From Panagrolaimus kolymaensis (Eukaryota > Nematoda > Chromadorea > Rhabditida > Panagrolaimidae): a DNA stretch of 64,000 nucleotides. The notes under the pieces are model-generated. The model saw nothing but the letters and a program-made list of their open reading frames with translations, did not search any database and was not told where the DNA came from. How positions within the stretch are numbered: position 1 is the first letter of the stretch; each line of letters starts with the position of its first letter. Positions 36,224 to 49,093 of the stretch are shown here, piece after piece. The stretch spans positions 1,054,001 to 1,118,000 of the forward strand of contig JAJQJQ010000005.1 of the NCBI GenBank assembly GCA_028622995.1. Reading direction: 5' to 3'. Made by a program: the position numbers and the translations under genes.

Positions 36224-36513
36224 AACCTTCCATTTTTGCTTGAAGTTGAAAAAAAATGAGTTTTATAAAGGATTGTATGAAGCTTGAAATCAATTTTAAA
36301 GCCTTCCATTTGCCAAATAATGTAACATTTAAAAAGATCCATCAAAATACATACTGTTTTCTAGGTTTTAGTTTATCCATTTTACACAAAAATTGTTTTT
36401 AACATTTATTTATTAATCATTATTATTACAAAATTACATCAAAGAAAATTAAAGTGAAAGGAAATTGAATAGTTTTTAATTCTTCGTAGGCGGTGGAAGT
36501 TCTGGAGTTTTGA

Positions 36514-37556
36514 TCATTTTGCTGGTCCAATTGGTATAGTTTCTACATTAGACTTCATACGATTTGATCTCTTTTTCCGATAGTACCAAATTCCAAATGC
36601 AACACCAACAATAACAAGTACACCAACGATGCATCCCACGACGATTATCCATGTGTTATTTGCTGACGCAACTTCAGTTGAAGAACCAAGAGGAGCTGAT
36701 GTTGACGTTGTCGATGGAGGAGGAGGAGGAGGCAAAGGTCGTCTAGCACGGAAGATTGATGATGGCTGAAATATACAAAGTGTTGAGTTAATGAAATAAA
36801 TTTAACTAAGAATAAAGTAAACTTACAAATGAGATGGTAAAACCAGATTTAAGATCTATCCATGTGATTGACACCGTGAAGTTTGCAGATGATTGACCAT
36901 TTGGAAGAAAAGTTTGATTGGTTTCTTGATGCAGGTTCACAATATCTGACCATACTTTTCCTTCATAATCAACAAAAAACTTTGACGTTGCTTTCTTTGA
37001 TGGATCAAGTTTTCCGACAGTAACATCCGTGTCATTGACTAAAAATAGTTATAAGTTTAAAGTCAAAAAATGAGAAATTCTTACTATAAACAATCATTTT
37101 AACACTTTTCTTTCCCGATGCATCTGTATCACCGTGCCACTTAACCATAATTTTCTTGATTTCTTTTGCACCATTTTTAAAAGAGAACATAATCTTGTTT
37201 GCAATTTCATTAGCAGCAATAGCATCAAAATCATCAGCAGCCAGAGTAACTTCCAACGGATGAGTATGGTCCATGAATAAGACGATGTTCAAAGGTTCAT
37301 TGCTTGCAGCTCCATTTAAGTCCACTTTCCTGAAACAAAAAATGGGATATTAATTCTTAATTGCTTTTTAAAAGAAAACTTACCATTGATCACCTTCTTG
37401 ATGAAGAATACCATCCAGCTTTGAATCCGAAAAATCCTTTTCATCCTTTGGTGTATAGTATTTATATTGAGTTTCAACCACTGGAGTTTGTTGACCAAAG
37501 CATAGAACAACGAAATTCAGGAGAAACAGCAACAAAAGTTGAGAAGAAGAGCGCAT
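36514..37556 (-). CDS. Unrecognised single-pass membrane protein
   Basis: Four exons (37384-37556, 37085-37329, 36827-37038, 36514-36765) join in phase to 293 residues. The signal peptide is MRSSSQLLLLFLLNFVVLCF. The ectodomain has no repeated cysteines and contains PLNIVLFMDHTHPLEVTLAA and VSITWIDLKSGFTISF. A proline run (PPPPPPSTTSTS) precedes one membrane helix (TWIIVVGCIVGVLVIVGVAF) and a 25-residue basic tail (YYRKKRSNRMKSN). Type I topology at the cell surface is likely. I do not recognise the ectodomain. The design (signal peptide, Ser/Thr or Pro stalk, one helix, tail) parallels the larger gene at 27587-29617, but I see no clear sequence relationship. Confidence 0.75.
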
Positions 37557-38719
37557 TGCGTTGACGACGACGACTTTCACCAAATTTCTTTCTTTCGATT
37601 GACAACGAAATGAATGAATTTTCTTTTGAATAAGATTGAGTATATCAAAAATGAAGGATCATCAAAATCATCATTTTATTTTTAAAAAATTTGCATAAAA
37701 TTAAAATCTGAAAAGTTTGTTGATTGAAAAGTTTCCAAGAATCTTTTTGAGTGATGCGAACGAAAGAAAAAATTTGCAAACAATCCAAAGAACCCAAAAA
37801 AAGTGGCGATAAAAAAGTGAAAAGAGTTGTAAAATTGTTTGGTAAAGCAAAAACTTGAAGGAAAAAATTTTTTCTGCTATTTTTACTTCAATGATCAGAG
37901 GATTTTTATATTTTCTCTTTCAACAATCATTATTTTATTTTTCAATGTACTTCGTTGAATAAAAATGCTTCGCCTTCTAAAATTATGGCTTATGTTTGTT
38001 TACCTTTCTTTTCTGCATTTTTTTATTTTCTCCTTTTTTTTTTAATTTTGATTCAATAAAGATATTTTGTTTTGGATTAAATTTTTAACGTTTTTTAATG
38101 AAATATGGTTAGTTAAGAATCAATCCCACAACAACAATCACAGTGACTTTAGTGTTACTTCTTGTGCTTTTGTTTGTATCCTTCCTTTTTTCTTCATGCT
38201 TTAAAGTTTCAACCAACATTTATTTTTTTGTTTGGCTTTGGTATATTTTTTCTCCTTTTCTTCTTTGTTTATGAACATTAAAAATAAAAAAAAATAAAAT
38301 CTCATCAATTTTTCTTTAGCTTTTTCTTCTTCATTTTTCTTTTCTCAATTTTCAATCCTTTTTTCAAAAAAAGTCTTATTTCTTATTTCCTTTTTCTTCT
38401 TCATTTTTCTTCATTTTTTTTTCTCAATTGAAAATAATGCTGTAATTTTATCAAGCCTATTTTTTTTTTGTTGAGAAACATTTTTTTTCTTCGTTGACCG
38501 CCTGCAGTTTAGCTTTTTTATTTTTATTTTTTGAAGGCATTATTTAGTGCCCAATTTTTTTTTTAAGGATTGCCCTTCTTCTTGTTGTTGCTGCTTTCTT
38601 TTTTCTTTTTTTATCAAAGAGCTTCAAAAAAGCTTCCTTTTTTTTGAATGAACAACAACATAGAAAAGAAAGTCAAAGTCAAAAAATAAAATGTTTTAAA
38701 AAATATATAAAAATAAAGA
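37557..38719. other. Divergent promoter region of the membrane protein and glutamate receptor genes
   Basis: About 1.2 kb of T-rich and A-rich sequence with TTCTTCATTTTTCTT repeats near 38325-38420. No gene seen. Confidence 0.5.
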
Positions 38720-41700
38720 ATGAGTATGAAAAATTTTCTGTTTAGTATTTTTAATTTTTTATTTTTGGGTATTATTGTTGATGGATTAGAATTTCGAATA
38801 GGTATGTTTGTAAAAAAAGAAGCCTCATTCATTTGTCAAAGGTTTTTGATATCTCCCAATTTTTTTTTATAGGTATAATTCAAGGTTCGGAATCCCTTGC
38901 ATGGCATAACGCTCGACATGCAATAGATGAATGGAATAATGCGAATGCATTTAAAAGTGAAATAACTTTTTCTTTAATTGCCCCAAGTGAAAGTTTTATT
39001 CCATCGGATGATAAAATTTGTGATATAATTCAACGAAAAGTTTCGGCAATAATTATTTGTCCTGAAACTGAAACCGTGGATGAAATATTATTAATTTATT
39101 CTATGTGTGATCGATTTAAAATTCCTTGCATTACTGCGGCTACTGTTCCACCATTGAGTGAGTTTTAGGATTTAGGATCGAATTTTTCTAAAAAAGTTGG
39201 GTTTGTATAATTAATATTATTTTGTCAGTTACAAATATAAAAAATATTTATATTTTAAAATTTTTATTATTCAACCAAGATTCAAGGAATTATATTTTAG
39301 GTTCTCAAAAAGCTTGAATTACCTTTTTTCTTTTTCTTTTTTTTCAAGTAATTTTCTTTTGACTTTCTTGATCAAAATAATTTTTGTTTAAAAAATCAGA
39401 GAAATTTTTGTGAAAACTAAAGTTTCTTTTAACAACGATGATTGATTTTGATAAAACACTTAGGTAGCAGCCGAAACTTTTTTGTGGGACTTTTTTAAGG
39501 TTTATTTTTGAAAAAGTACCTAAAATTCCATTTTAATAACAACAAAAAAGTTTTCTATTAATTTTATGAGTTTTATTAATTGAGATATTTGTTTTTTCTT
39601 CGGAAGAATAAAATAAAAGGCTTTCCAGCTAGCTCAAAAACTTTATTATCCATAATATTTAAGGCCATTCTAAATTTGTAACAAGTATAACGCCCCAAAT
39701 TGATTTGGTTGGAAAAGCTGCGGCTGCATTAATTCAAAATCTTGGTTGGAATTCTTTTCTTCTCACCTACCAAGATTCTCAAGCCATTACTGAAATTGTG
39801 GATCTTCTTTCAATTTGGCATAATCAACGTGGAACTCGAACCATTTTAAAAGTTCTCCAACTTCCGCCCGATTCAAGCCATTATGAAGCATTTTTAAAAT
39901 ATGTTCGAGAAAAATTAAAGCAAACAAATATCGTTGTTCATACTCGAGATATAGGAACTATTCATTCCATTTTATCTGCCGCAAGTTTATTGAATATGAC
40001 TGAAAGTCGGTATTCTTTTATGTTTACCAATCCCGTAAGTTTAGTTAGTTATCATAAATAAAAAAATTTTGTTTCTCCACAAAATTTAACTTTTAATTTA
40101 ATTTTGTTGTTGCAGGATTTAAGTTTATTGGATGATTTTTTTCAAAGCTTACAAAAATTATATAAATGTAATATCACTGGATTTCAATTGGTCAGGCATG
40201 ATCCATTAATGAAAGTTAGTTGTTTCTTGGATTTTTATCGAAAAAAAGTTTTAAAAGCTTCCGAATTTAAACTTTTTTTGTTCGTTTAATTACAAAGTTG
40301 CAACAAACGTTTTTTCTGTTTGCAATGTTCCATATTAAACAATTTTTCTTTACTATTATTTTTTCTTGTTTTTTTATAATTACATAACCACACATCAAAA
40401 AAAGTAAGTAAGAAAGAAGTTAATTAATTAGATATTGGGGGTAAACAATATTGTGATGTGTTTGTTTTGATTTGAAAATTTTATACATAATTATTAACCA
40501 TCCATCCACACCCGTTTCTAATGATCACTTTTAAAAATAAAATTAACCTTTGGCTTCTTTGAAAGAAAGAAAAATACTATCGAAAAAATAGCACAAAATT
40601 AGAAGCAAAAATATTTCTATAAAATTTATAAAATCTAAAAGGCACAAAATTTCAAATAAATCTGTGCTTCGAAAAAAGCAGACGATTTCAAAAAATAAAA
40701 ATACTCAAATTCTTTTTTTTTTTCACAGACTTCGCTAGCTTTGACGGTTGATGCCGTAGCTGTAATTGGAACAGCTTTAACATCCCTTTATTCTCATGGA
40801 AATTTGCCCGTTCCCGAAACAATTTTATGTGAATCTGATGATACTTGGATTGATGGAGATTTTTTTAATGAAGCTTTGAGACAGGTTTGAAAAAACTTAC
40901 TTTTATTTTTCTCATTTTTTTATTATTGTTTTTGTTTCTTTGGTCCCCAAAAAAAAGGAAATTTTTTCTGTTGAAAAAATTAATCTTTGGTTTTTCTCAC
41001 TGCTTTCCTTTCCATTTTTTAATGTTTTTTATTATTATTGATACTTTCAGGTCACAATTGATCAATCAATGACCGGTAAAATAATTTTTGATGGGCATGG
41101 AAGTAGAACTAATTCAACTTTAACTGGAATAACGCGAACAAATGAAAAATTTCAAAAGGTTCGTTTCAGAGATATCTGAATTTAAAAAAAGTTTTTATTG
41201 CAAAAAAAAGTTTCCATTGCAAAAAATCCAGAAGAAAGGTTTCATGTTTCTTTAAACTCAAAATTTCTGGAGTCGATGATTCAGAGTCAATTTTTTAGAT
41301 CTTTTTTGATGATTTAAAAATGCAATTATTTTTCGCTCATTTTCTTTTTAATTTTCATTTGGGTTTTGGGATTTAAAAAAATCTTAGTTGAGTTGAAAGT
41401 CACAAAAAACTTTATCATGGCTTTTGCTGACCTTGAGCTTTCATGATTTCCTTTTATTTATCACACTGTCGTCTAAAACTCTAACCATCAAACATGCCTG
41501 CCAACTTCTAAACAACTAACTAACAACTTCCTTTTTCTATCTATCACCAAAAAACTTTAATGACCTTCAAAATAAATAAATAAAAAATAAATTGCAAATT
41601 GTTTATTATTTGTTAATTAATTAACTTTTTTACAAACAAAAAAAAGAAATTATTAAGAGAGATAGATGGTTCTAAACTTTTTTTCTAAGACAACAAAATT

Positions 41701-44700
41701 AATTTATTTATTTATTTGTTGCCTTGATTTGATGATCATTTTGTGATGTTTGATGGAAATTGTTGACTACAGTGAAGACAAAAATTATTGTCCTCCCATA
41801 GCTTTTTCAATTTCTTCTCGAACAGGTTTAGGAAGGCCGGAAAGGATCTTTTCAATTTGTTCTCCTTTAGCTTGAGCTGAGAGGGCTGGATTATTGGCGA
41901 TTGCGGTAAGCTTTTCATCAGCACCTTTAGCATCTGCAGAGAATTTAGCGAGGGCAGCTTTGTGAGCGGCTTCTGAAGCTTCATGATGCTTCTTTAATTC
42001 ACCTTTAAATGCGGCATATTTGGTCTGAAAAAAAAGAAGATAAGATTTAAATTTTGGTATTTAAATGTAAGAAAAATAAATTTTTTTGAATTAAGGGACA
42101 AAATATAAAAAATTTCTGGTAAGACTCAACGTCGTAAAAAAGGGCGGAAATTTTTAAACGTTTTTGGAATAAATAAAGATTTTTGAAAATTTTGAGGAAG
42201 AGATTTACTAACCTTGATACCAGCGGCTTGTTTAGCAACCCATTCATCTACAGCTTCATCAATTTGTTTATCAGTTAATGTACCAGATTTCTTTAATAAT
42301 TCTTCAAATTCTTTTACAGATTTATCATCGGCACCTTCAAGAAATGGAGGAGTTTTTTTATTTTCAGCTGCATATGCAGAAAGGGCAAAAAGGCCAATAA
42401 CACAAACAATAATAATAGCCTTCATTTTTAAATAAAAATATTTTCTCAAAGGGCAAATTTAATAAGAACTTGATTGAAAATTTTGATCATTAAGATGCGA
42501 TTTTATATACTCACCCAAACTTTTTGGTAATAACAAAACAAATAAAATAAGATAAGATAGGCGGGGTCAATAACATAAACACGTAATACATCAAGGTTTT
42601 TTTCAAGAAATAAACAAAAACCGGTTAAAAACATATCAAAGAAAAGTTTTTTTCTTTCCATGTCATCATTAAGAAAGTTGAACTTCTTTCTTTTCTCTTT
42701 TTCTGTTCTTCTTTGTCTAATACCAAATCAAAGCAGGTAAAGAAGGAAAGGGGTTGTTGATTTGGCGAAGATCATGGACGACGACAAAAAATGTTTTTAA
42801 TTTAGCCAAAAAACAAAAAAACACTTATCAAACAAAACAAAAAATGATAGGAAGAAGAAAAACGAATAAATTATTTGAGATATGTAATTGTTTGGTAAAT
42901 AAACTTCCTTTTTTTTCTTTTCGAGTTTGGTGAGGAAGATGAATATTGGTGTTTACTTGATCACCACAAAAATATTAAGAAAAAAAAATATTTGAAAAAA
43001 GTGATATCCACAAATCAATTTTTTCTCCAATAAGTTTAATTTAAAAATGTTCATCATTTTGAGTGTATTTTATTTTAATTTTGTGAAAAAAAAATCAGTA
43101 GCTTGTTTTTGTCTTTCATTTTGCAAAAAAATAATAATAGCCAAATCTTTTTATTATTTTTTTTGACTACAATAACTAACTACTAAATATGCGTATTTTT
43201 AAATATTTTTTTTATTTACATCTCAGAACTGTTGTCAAGTTTTTTTATATCTGTGCATGAAAATTAAATTTCTAAATTATTTAAAGCTTTAAAAATTTTA
43301 TTGCATCAATCAACGACTTTACAAAAAAAGGAAGATTCTTTGAAATTAAAAAAAATTAATGAAAAAACATTTAAAAAAATAAAGCATTAGCACAGGGATA
43401 TTTTGATAGAATTAAATTTTTGGAATGATTTTTTTCAAACCGATTTATTGTGACTCTCTCATTTATTTATTTTAATGACCCATAGGACCCATCATTTCTC
43501 GTTGAATTTCATCTCGAACATTTTCAGGTAAACTATTCATCATTTGATAAATTTGTTGACCTTTTTGTTGAGCTGTAAGGGAGGGATTGTTTGCAATTGC
43601 GGAAAGTTTGGCATCGGCTTCTTTTGCAGCGGGTGAAAATTTAGCAATTGAAGCTTGATGGTGGGCTTCTGCTTCAGCTTCAACTTTTTGGAGTTGGGCT
43701 TTAAACGAGGCATATTTGGTCTGAAAAAAAAATGTATATTTTGGAATTAAAAGATAAAAAATAAATAATAATAAATCGGGCTAAACGTTGGACAATAAAT
43801 ATTTGATTAGTTTTGTAAGAAATTTTTTTCATATTTTTGCTTCTAAGAGCAAAATTCCAAATATTCGTTTAGAAACTCGAAAAATAAAAGTTTTATAAGC
43901 GGAAAAATTCTAATTTTTAAAGTTTTCAAATAATAGTTTTGACTCACTTTGATATCATCCGATTGTTGAGCAACCCATTGATCAACTTTAGCATCAATTT
44001 GAGCATCAGTTAAACTTCCAGATGAAGAAATAAGTTGTTCAAATTGTTTAATTAAAGATGGATCGGCACCTTGAAGAAATGGTGGAACTGGAGGGGACAT
44101 AGGTTGAGCTGAAGCATGCATAACAAAAAGGCATACTAAAAAGAAGCTACTAGCAACAATAATAAATCCCTTCATTTTTTATAAAAATATTTTTTTGTTA
44201 TAAGACTCAATGGGATAAAAAAATATATATGAATCGAAGAAAACTTGATTGAATATTTTTTTATTTGATTTGACTCAATTCGAAACTATTTATACTTTTG
44301 TAAAATTAAGCTCTCTCTTCTTTTTTTTTGTAAAAAGAAAGGCGGGACAAAAAGGATAAAGAAGAAAAAAGATTGCATAAAAAATCATGCATTTTTTTTG
44401 TTGCTGTTGCTTGCGTAAGCTTTGCTTTGATTTGATTCACGGACATTTATTTATTTGGAAATATCTAGAGTGGATGGAAAAAAAAGGGAGAGTCATTCAT
44501 TCAATTCTGTTCTGTTGCAAGAAAAATGGGAAAAGGTGAAAAACCGGTTGAACGTTGTTCGTTCATTCACTTTTTTTTATTTTATTTTCATAATAATAAT
44601 TTAGTTAGTGTCATCATTGCAAAAAAATAAATGGAATGGGAGTGAATGAAAAAAGATTGGAGATCAACATTAAAAAATATTTAACCGTAAGAAAAAAAAA

Positions 44701-47700
44701 CTTTTATGAGATAAAACTTTTTTTGTTGCTTATTTCTTTTTTCCTTATTCAATCTGCCAATCTTTTTGTTTCATGAAAATTATTTGCATTTTTAGTCTTC
44801 CGACAAATTTTTTTGCCCTAACACGTTTTCATTGTTCTCAAAGCTTTACAGAAGACAAAAATATCCAAAAACTATTTTTCTAAGAATTATAAAGTTTCTA
44901 GCTTGCACATTGATTGTTGGGTTTATTTGTTTGTAAACAAAAAAAAAGAATAAAACACATATAATTGAGTGAGTTGAATCAAGAAAGGTGTAAAAATGAA
45001 AAAAAGAAAACTCAAAAATAAATATTTGATTATTGCTTGTTTCTTCTTGCAAACACATCTTTTATTTATTAAACGTCAAATAAATAAGTGATGTGATGAA
45101 AAGATTGAAGAATAGCCTTTATTAAGCAAAAAGTAAATAATTCTATCAATAAAACGAAGAAAAACTTGCAAAAAAAATTATTGCATAATAATAATAAAAA
45201 ACCCCAAACACATTATTTGATTATGTATGTGAAAGAAGAGCTGGTTTTCTTTTCAATAAAGGATACTTTTTTGTAATACATAATAGAGACAACGATGACG
45301 ACGTTGGAAATGTTGAGAGGAAAAAATAATGTTTGGTTTAAGTATTTTTTTTGTTAGCTAAAAAATTGATCATTTTTTTCTTCATAAGTATGTATCATTG
45401 AGAAAGATGAATATAATTAATTATGAGGATTTTCACGAAGAAATTTTTTTAACATATTTGATTTTCTTTGACCATAAATTTTGTAGCCGAAAGTCTCGCT
45501 ATGAAATTCTTTTAAATTTTTTTTTGTTATTTTATCAATTCTGTGGTGCTCAAAATTTATTTCCATTAATTCGAAAAACATATATAAAATTACAGTAATT
45601 TTTGACACCACCAATTTCTTCATCCAGATTTTGGTAGCTTGGTTAATTTTTTCCTACATGATCGTTGATCGGATTTTTTTTATTTTTGCTGCTAATCCTT
45701 ACGTTGCTGAATCATTCATTCAAATAAATGCATAATAACTTAAAAAAAATAAAAAAATAATAAAATCAGCGTATTTAGTTATTACGTGTTCACGTTATTA
45801 TTATTATTAAATAATAACTACTAACGTTTTTATTTTTTTTTTAATGCAAACTACACTTTTACTTTCTTTTTTTTCTTTTTTTTTTTGAGTCATCATCCCA
45901 AAACTTTTATGACTTTGACCATTTGTTTCGCGTAGTGCAGCGATTATCTATGATTAATACCTGCATTATTATTTTTTTGAAATAGAAAATTAGCATTTAA
46001 ATATTTCTTTTTTGTTACTGGTAAATGAAAAAAAGAGATCAGCGATAATTGCTGGATTTGATCACAAAATTGCAAAAGCATTTAATTTTGAAATGGAAAT
46101 TTCTCAAAAGAAAGTATCCAAGGATTTTTTCTTTTTTTTCGAGAAGATACTCTCGGTAATAGAGAAATTGCTGGTGAGGCTCGAGAAAATAAAAAAAACG
46201 TATTTCTTAGGATTGTTGTCACTTTTGCTTCCTCATTTGATTTATTTTTATTCCATTTTTTGTGTGTGTGAAACAAACTTGTTTTAAATCTAACAAAAAA
46301 ATTGACTGTGAAAAAAAAGTTACCCCGATTAGATAGACATAAGCATGCTAGTAATGTACTAATATCTCTCTCTCCTCTCTTCCTCCCTCTTTTATTTATC
46401 CATCACAATTTTTAAATGAGTCAAATAATTTTTACTTTCATTTTTATTTTTATTGGTCAAATAAAAAAGAATAAACAATAAAAAATACTTCAAAAATTAA
46501 TAATGCAATTTACAATTTTAGCGTATAAAAAAGACAATAAAAAAAGTCAATAAACATAGCCAACTTTTTGAAGTCAAAAATTAAATTTGATTTTGTTTCA
46601 AGCAAAAAAAGTAAAATAATTTTAAAATCCAAAACTCAATTTAAAAAATGGTAGCGAATTTGCAAAAAAGCAAAAAATTGGCTCAATTTTTGACACTTTT
46701 TTTCATTGGAAAAAAATAATAATAAATAAAATTACAAAAATCAGAATAAACTTAAAAATAAATTTATATTTGCAGCTTGGAATTTTTGATGAATCAACAA
46801 ATCAATGGAAATTTGAAAAAGAATATAATAATAAATGGCATTTTTCTTTTAATGGAACAGGATATAATTTACAAGGACAAAAACTTAAGGTTGTTGTATA
46901 TCTTGAAGAACCATTTGTAATTAAAACCAATGAAGGAATAGGATACGATGGATTTTGTATTGATTTGCTAATAGAAATGTCAAAATTTTTAAATTTTACT
47001 TTTGAAATTATTGAAGTTGAAGATGGCACATATGGAATTGAAGTTTGTTAAATTCGAGACTTTAGAGATAATAGAATTTTTTTAGGATGAAACTGGACAA
47101 TGGAATGGAGTGATTGGAGTTTTACAAAGGCATGAAGCCGATTTATCTCTATCAGCCATAACGATTACGTATAGTCGAGTTTCAGCTGTAGGTAAGTAGT
47201 TTTTGGGTTTTTTTTTCACCTAAATTTTAGTGGCTTGAATTCAGGTGATAAGTTATGAACAAAAAAAATAGAAAATATTCTGATCAGAAAAAATATCTTT
47301 GTCGAGCTTCTTTACTTTAAAATTATTTACTTCCATGTTTTCTAAAAATTAATTTAAACTCAATAAATTTCTATTTTTTAGATTTTACCCTTCCATTTAT
47401 GCATCTTGGAATAGCAATATTGATGGGAAAAAATATTGAAGAAGCCAATGCTCCAACTACGAGTGCTTCACTTTTCACCTTTCTTGAGCCTCTTTCATTT
47501 TCAGTTTGGATTGCGCTAGCTTTAAGTTATTTAACCGTAGGTGCAACATTATCCATATTAGCTCGATTTTCACCATATGAATGGTTTGATGTAAATCAAA
47601 TAGATGAACGTGATACTTCGATGGATAACCATAAAAATCAATTTACTTTATTAAATTCTTTATGGTTTGCTATTGGTTCACTCATGCATCAGGTTTGTTG

Positions 47701-48893
47701 TTCTTGGGAATGGTCGAAATTAAAAAAAAGTTAACATTGATTTTTTGTTTTCAGGGTTCAGATGTAATTCCCAAAGCTGCAGCAACTCGAACGGTAGCAG
47801 TATTTTGGTGGATGTTTACTCTCATAATTATTTCAACTTACACTGCTCAACTTGCGGCCTTTTTAACTGTCGAAAGAATGAGCACTCCCATTGAATCCGC
47901 AGCAGATTTAGCTTCACAACAAAAAATAAAATTTGGAACTCTTCGAAATGGTTCAACCATGGATTTTTTTAGAGAATCTAAAATACCCATTTATGAACGA
48001 ATGTGGTCGCTAATGCAGGGACAAACTCCAGCCGTTTTTGTAAACTCAAGTAAAGAAGCGATAACTCGAGTGAAAGCTGGAAATTATGCTTATATGATGG
48101 AATCATCAATGTTAGAATATTACATGAAAACTGAATGCTCCCTTCAAACTGTTGGAGGATTATTAGATTCCAAAGGTTATGGAGTGGCTTTACCCAAAGG
48201 TTCACCACTAAGAGATATTTTATCCAAAACTGTTTTACAATTACAAGAATCAACGATTTTAGAAGCATTAAAAAATAAATGGTGGGAAGGAGATAAAGGT
48301 AAAATATCAAACTATAAAACTTCTCTACAAAGTCACTTTTTTTCCAGAAACCCTTATCTGCCCCCAAAATGCTGATACTCATCGATCGCTTCAACGTGTC
48401 TTCGGCATTTTTTATGTTTTACTCGCAGGTTTAATTATTTCTATTTTACTTTCAATGGGTGAATTTTGTATTGAATCCAAACAAAAATCTGTTCGACTTG
48501 AGTTAACTTTACTTGGAAAATTTTTTAATTGGTGGCATAAAAGAAAATTTCAAAATGAACAACGTTTACTTCCAAATCGGCCTCAATTAAAAGTAACTCG
48601 ATTGGATACATTGGGAAAAGAAACGGATAATGTTCCAAAAAGAAAACAGTAAGTTTTGATAATTTGTGAAAAATTTTATGGAAATGGGTTTCAGTAATCC
48701 AATAGTTATGAGAACTTCGGCAGGTGAAGGACATTCATATTTACTTGATGAACAAAGAGAAATTCCAATTGATCCGAACTCAATTGAGGAGCATCGACGA
48801 CCATCAAGAGAAGAATATCGAAAACTTAGTCGATTGATTCCTCAACGAGAACAAAATCTTATTAATCGAAGAATTTCAACTATTTCTCGTTAA
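38720..48893 (+). CDS. Ionotropic glutamate receptor, kainate/AMPA type
   Basis: Twelve exons (38720-38801, 38873-39157, 39664-40034, 40116-40214, 40729-40884, 41051-41158, 46776-47042, 47086-47191, 47382-47692, 47755-48298, 48348-48648, 48695-48893) give 942 residues, all in phase. The order is signal peptide, bilobed amino-terminal domain, ligand-binding S1 ([37 protein letters not shown] with the glutamate-contact Arg), M1 ([20 protein letters not shown]), pore loop [16 protein letters not shown]3 [21 protein letters not shown]2 with [10 protein letters not shown]4 [20 protein letters not shown], and a 130-residue basic cytoplasmic tail. The pore has a genomic Gln at the Q/R site, so it should be Ca-permeable unless edited. 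The usually invariant SYTANLAAF reads TYTAQLAAF. Intron 6 is 5.6 kb and carries two genes on the opposite strand. Confidence 0.92.
41785..42425 (-). CDS. SXP/RAL-2 family secreted protein, copy 1
   Basis: Two exons (42213-42425 and 41785-42024) give 150 residues. A signal peptide ([19 protein letters not shown]) is followed by the SXP/RAL-2 (DUF148) fold: [36 protein letters not shown], and after the intron [20 protein letters not shown] and [16 protein letters not shown]. These small helical proteins are secreted and abundant in nematodes; Ani s 5 and RAL-2 are relatives. Their function is not settled, with cation or lipid binding suggested. The gene lies wholly inside intron 6 of the glutamate receptor, in antisense orientation. 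Confidence 0.9.
43472..44175 (-). CDS. SXP/RAL-2 family secreted protein, copy 2
   Basis: Two exons (43948-44175 and 43472-43720) give 158 residues. The intron lies at the same place and phase as in copy 1 (after the IK of DDIK, before TKYA), so the pair is a tandem duplication. Signal peptide [20 protein letters not shown]; then [36 protein letters not shown], and [20 protein letters not shown], ending MMGPMGH. It also lies inside intron 6 of the glutamate receptor. Secreted, role unknown as for copy 1. Confidence 0.9.
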
Positions 48894-49093
48894 TCCATTT
48901 TCAAGCTTTGTATGTTCCAACAGAAGCTCTAACATCCTTTGCTATAGCAAATTATAAACTAAAAAGTAAAACAAGAATAACAGATTTCCAAAAAGTTTGT
49001 ATAGTTTAATAAATTTATTACTTTACAATAAATACATACATACATAAAATACAATCCTAATTTTTTTTAACAAATGTAACAAACAAATAAGCA
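48894..49093. other. Short convergent 3' region
   Basis: 200 bp between the stop codons of the glutamate receptor and the Nudix gene. AATAAA-type signals occur on both strands. Confidence 0.5.

Larger units (their letters stand above)
34692..36285. mobile_element. Foldback-type palindromic element
   Basis: Two inverted arms of equal length (34735-35423 and 35535-36223, 689 bp each) surround a unique 111-bp centre. By eye the arms are almost identical: I found one clear mismatch (AAATCTGC against the complement of GCAGACTT, near 34756). Weaker similarity with small indels extends about 40-50 bp further out on both sides, so the element probably spans 34692-36285. There is no transposase. The only frame (76 codons, present in both arms) has no recognisable domain. 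Long near-perfect arms with a short centre fit a non-autonomous foldback element or a recent inverted duplication. An assembly artefact must be considered. Confidence 0.65.

Noticed and set aside
34781..36345. Two copies of a 76-codon protein in opposite orientation
   Set aside because: They exist only because the palindrome arms mirror each other. No domain, start context or partner supports translation.
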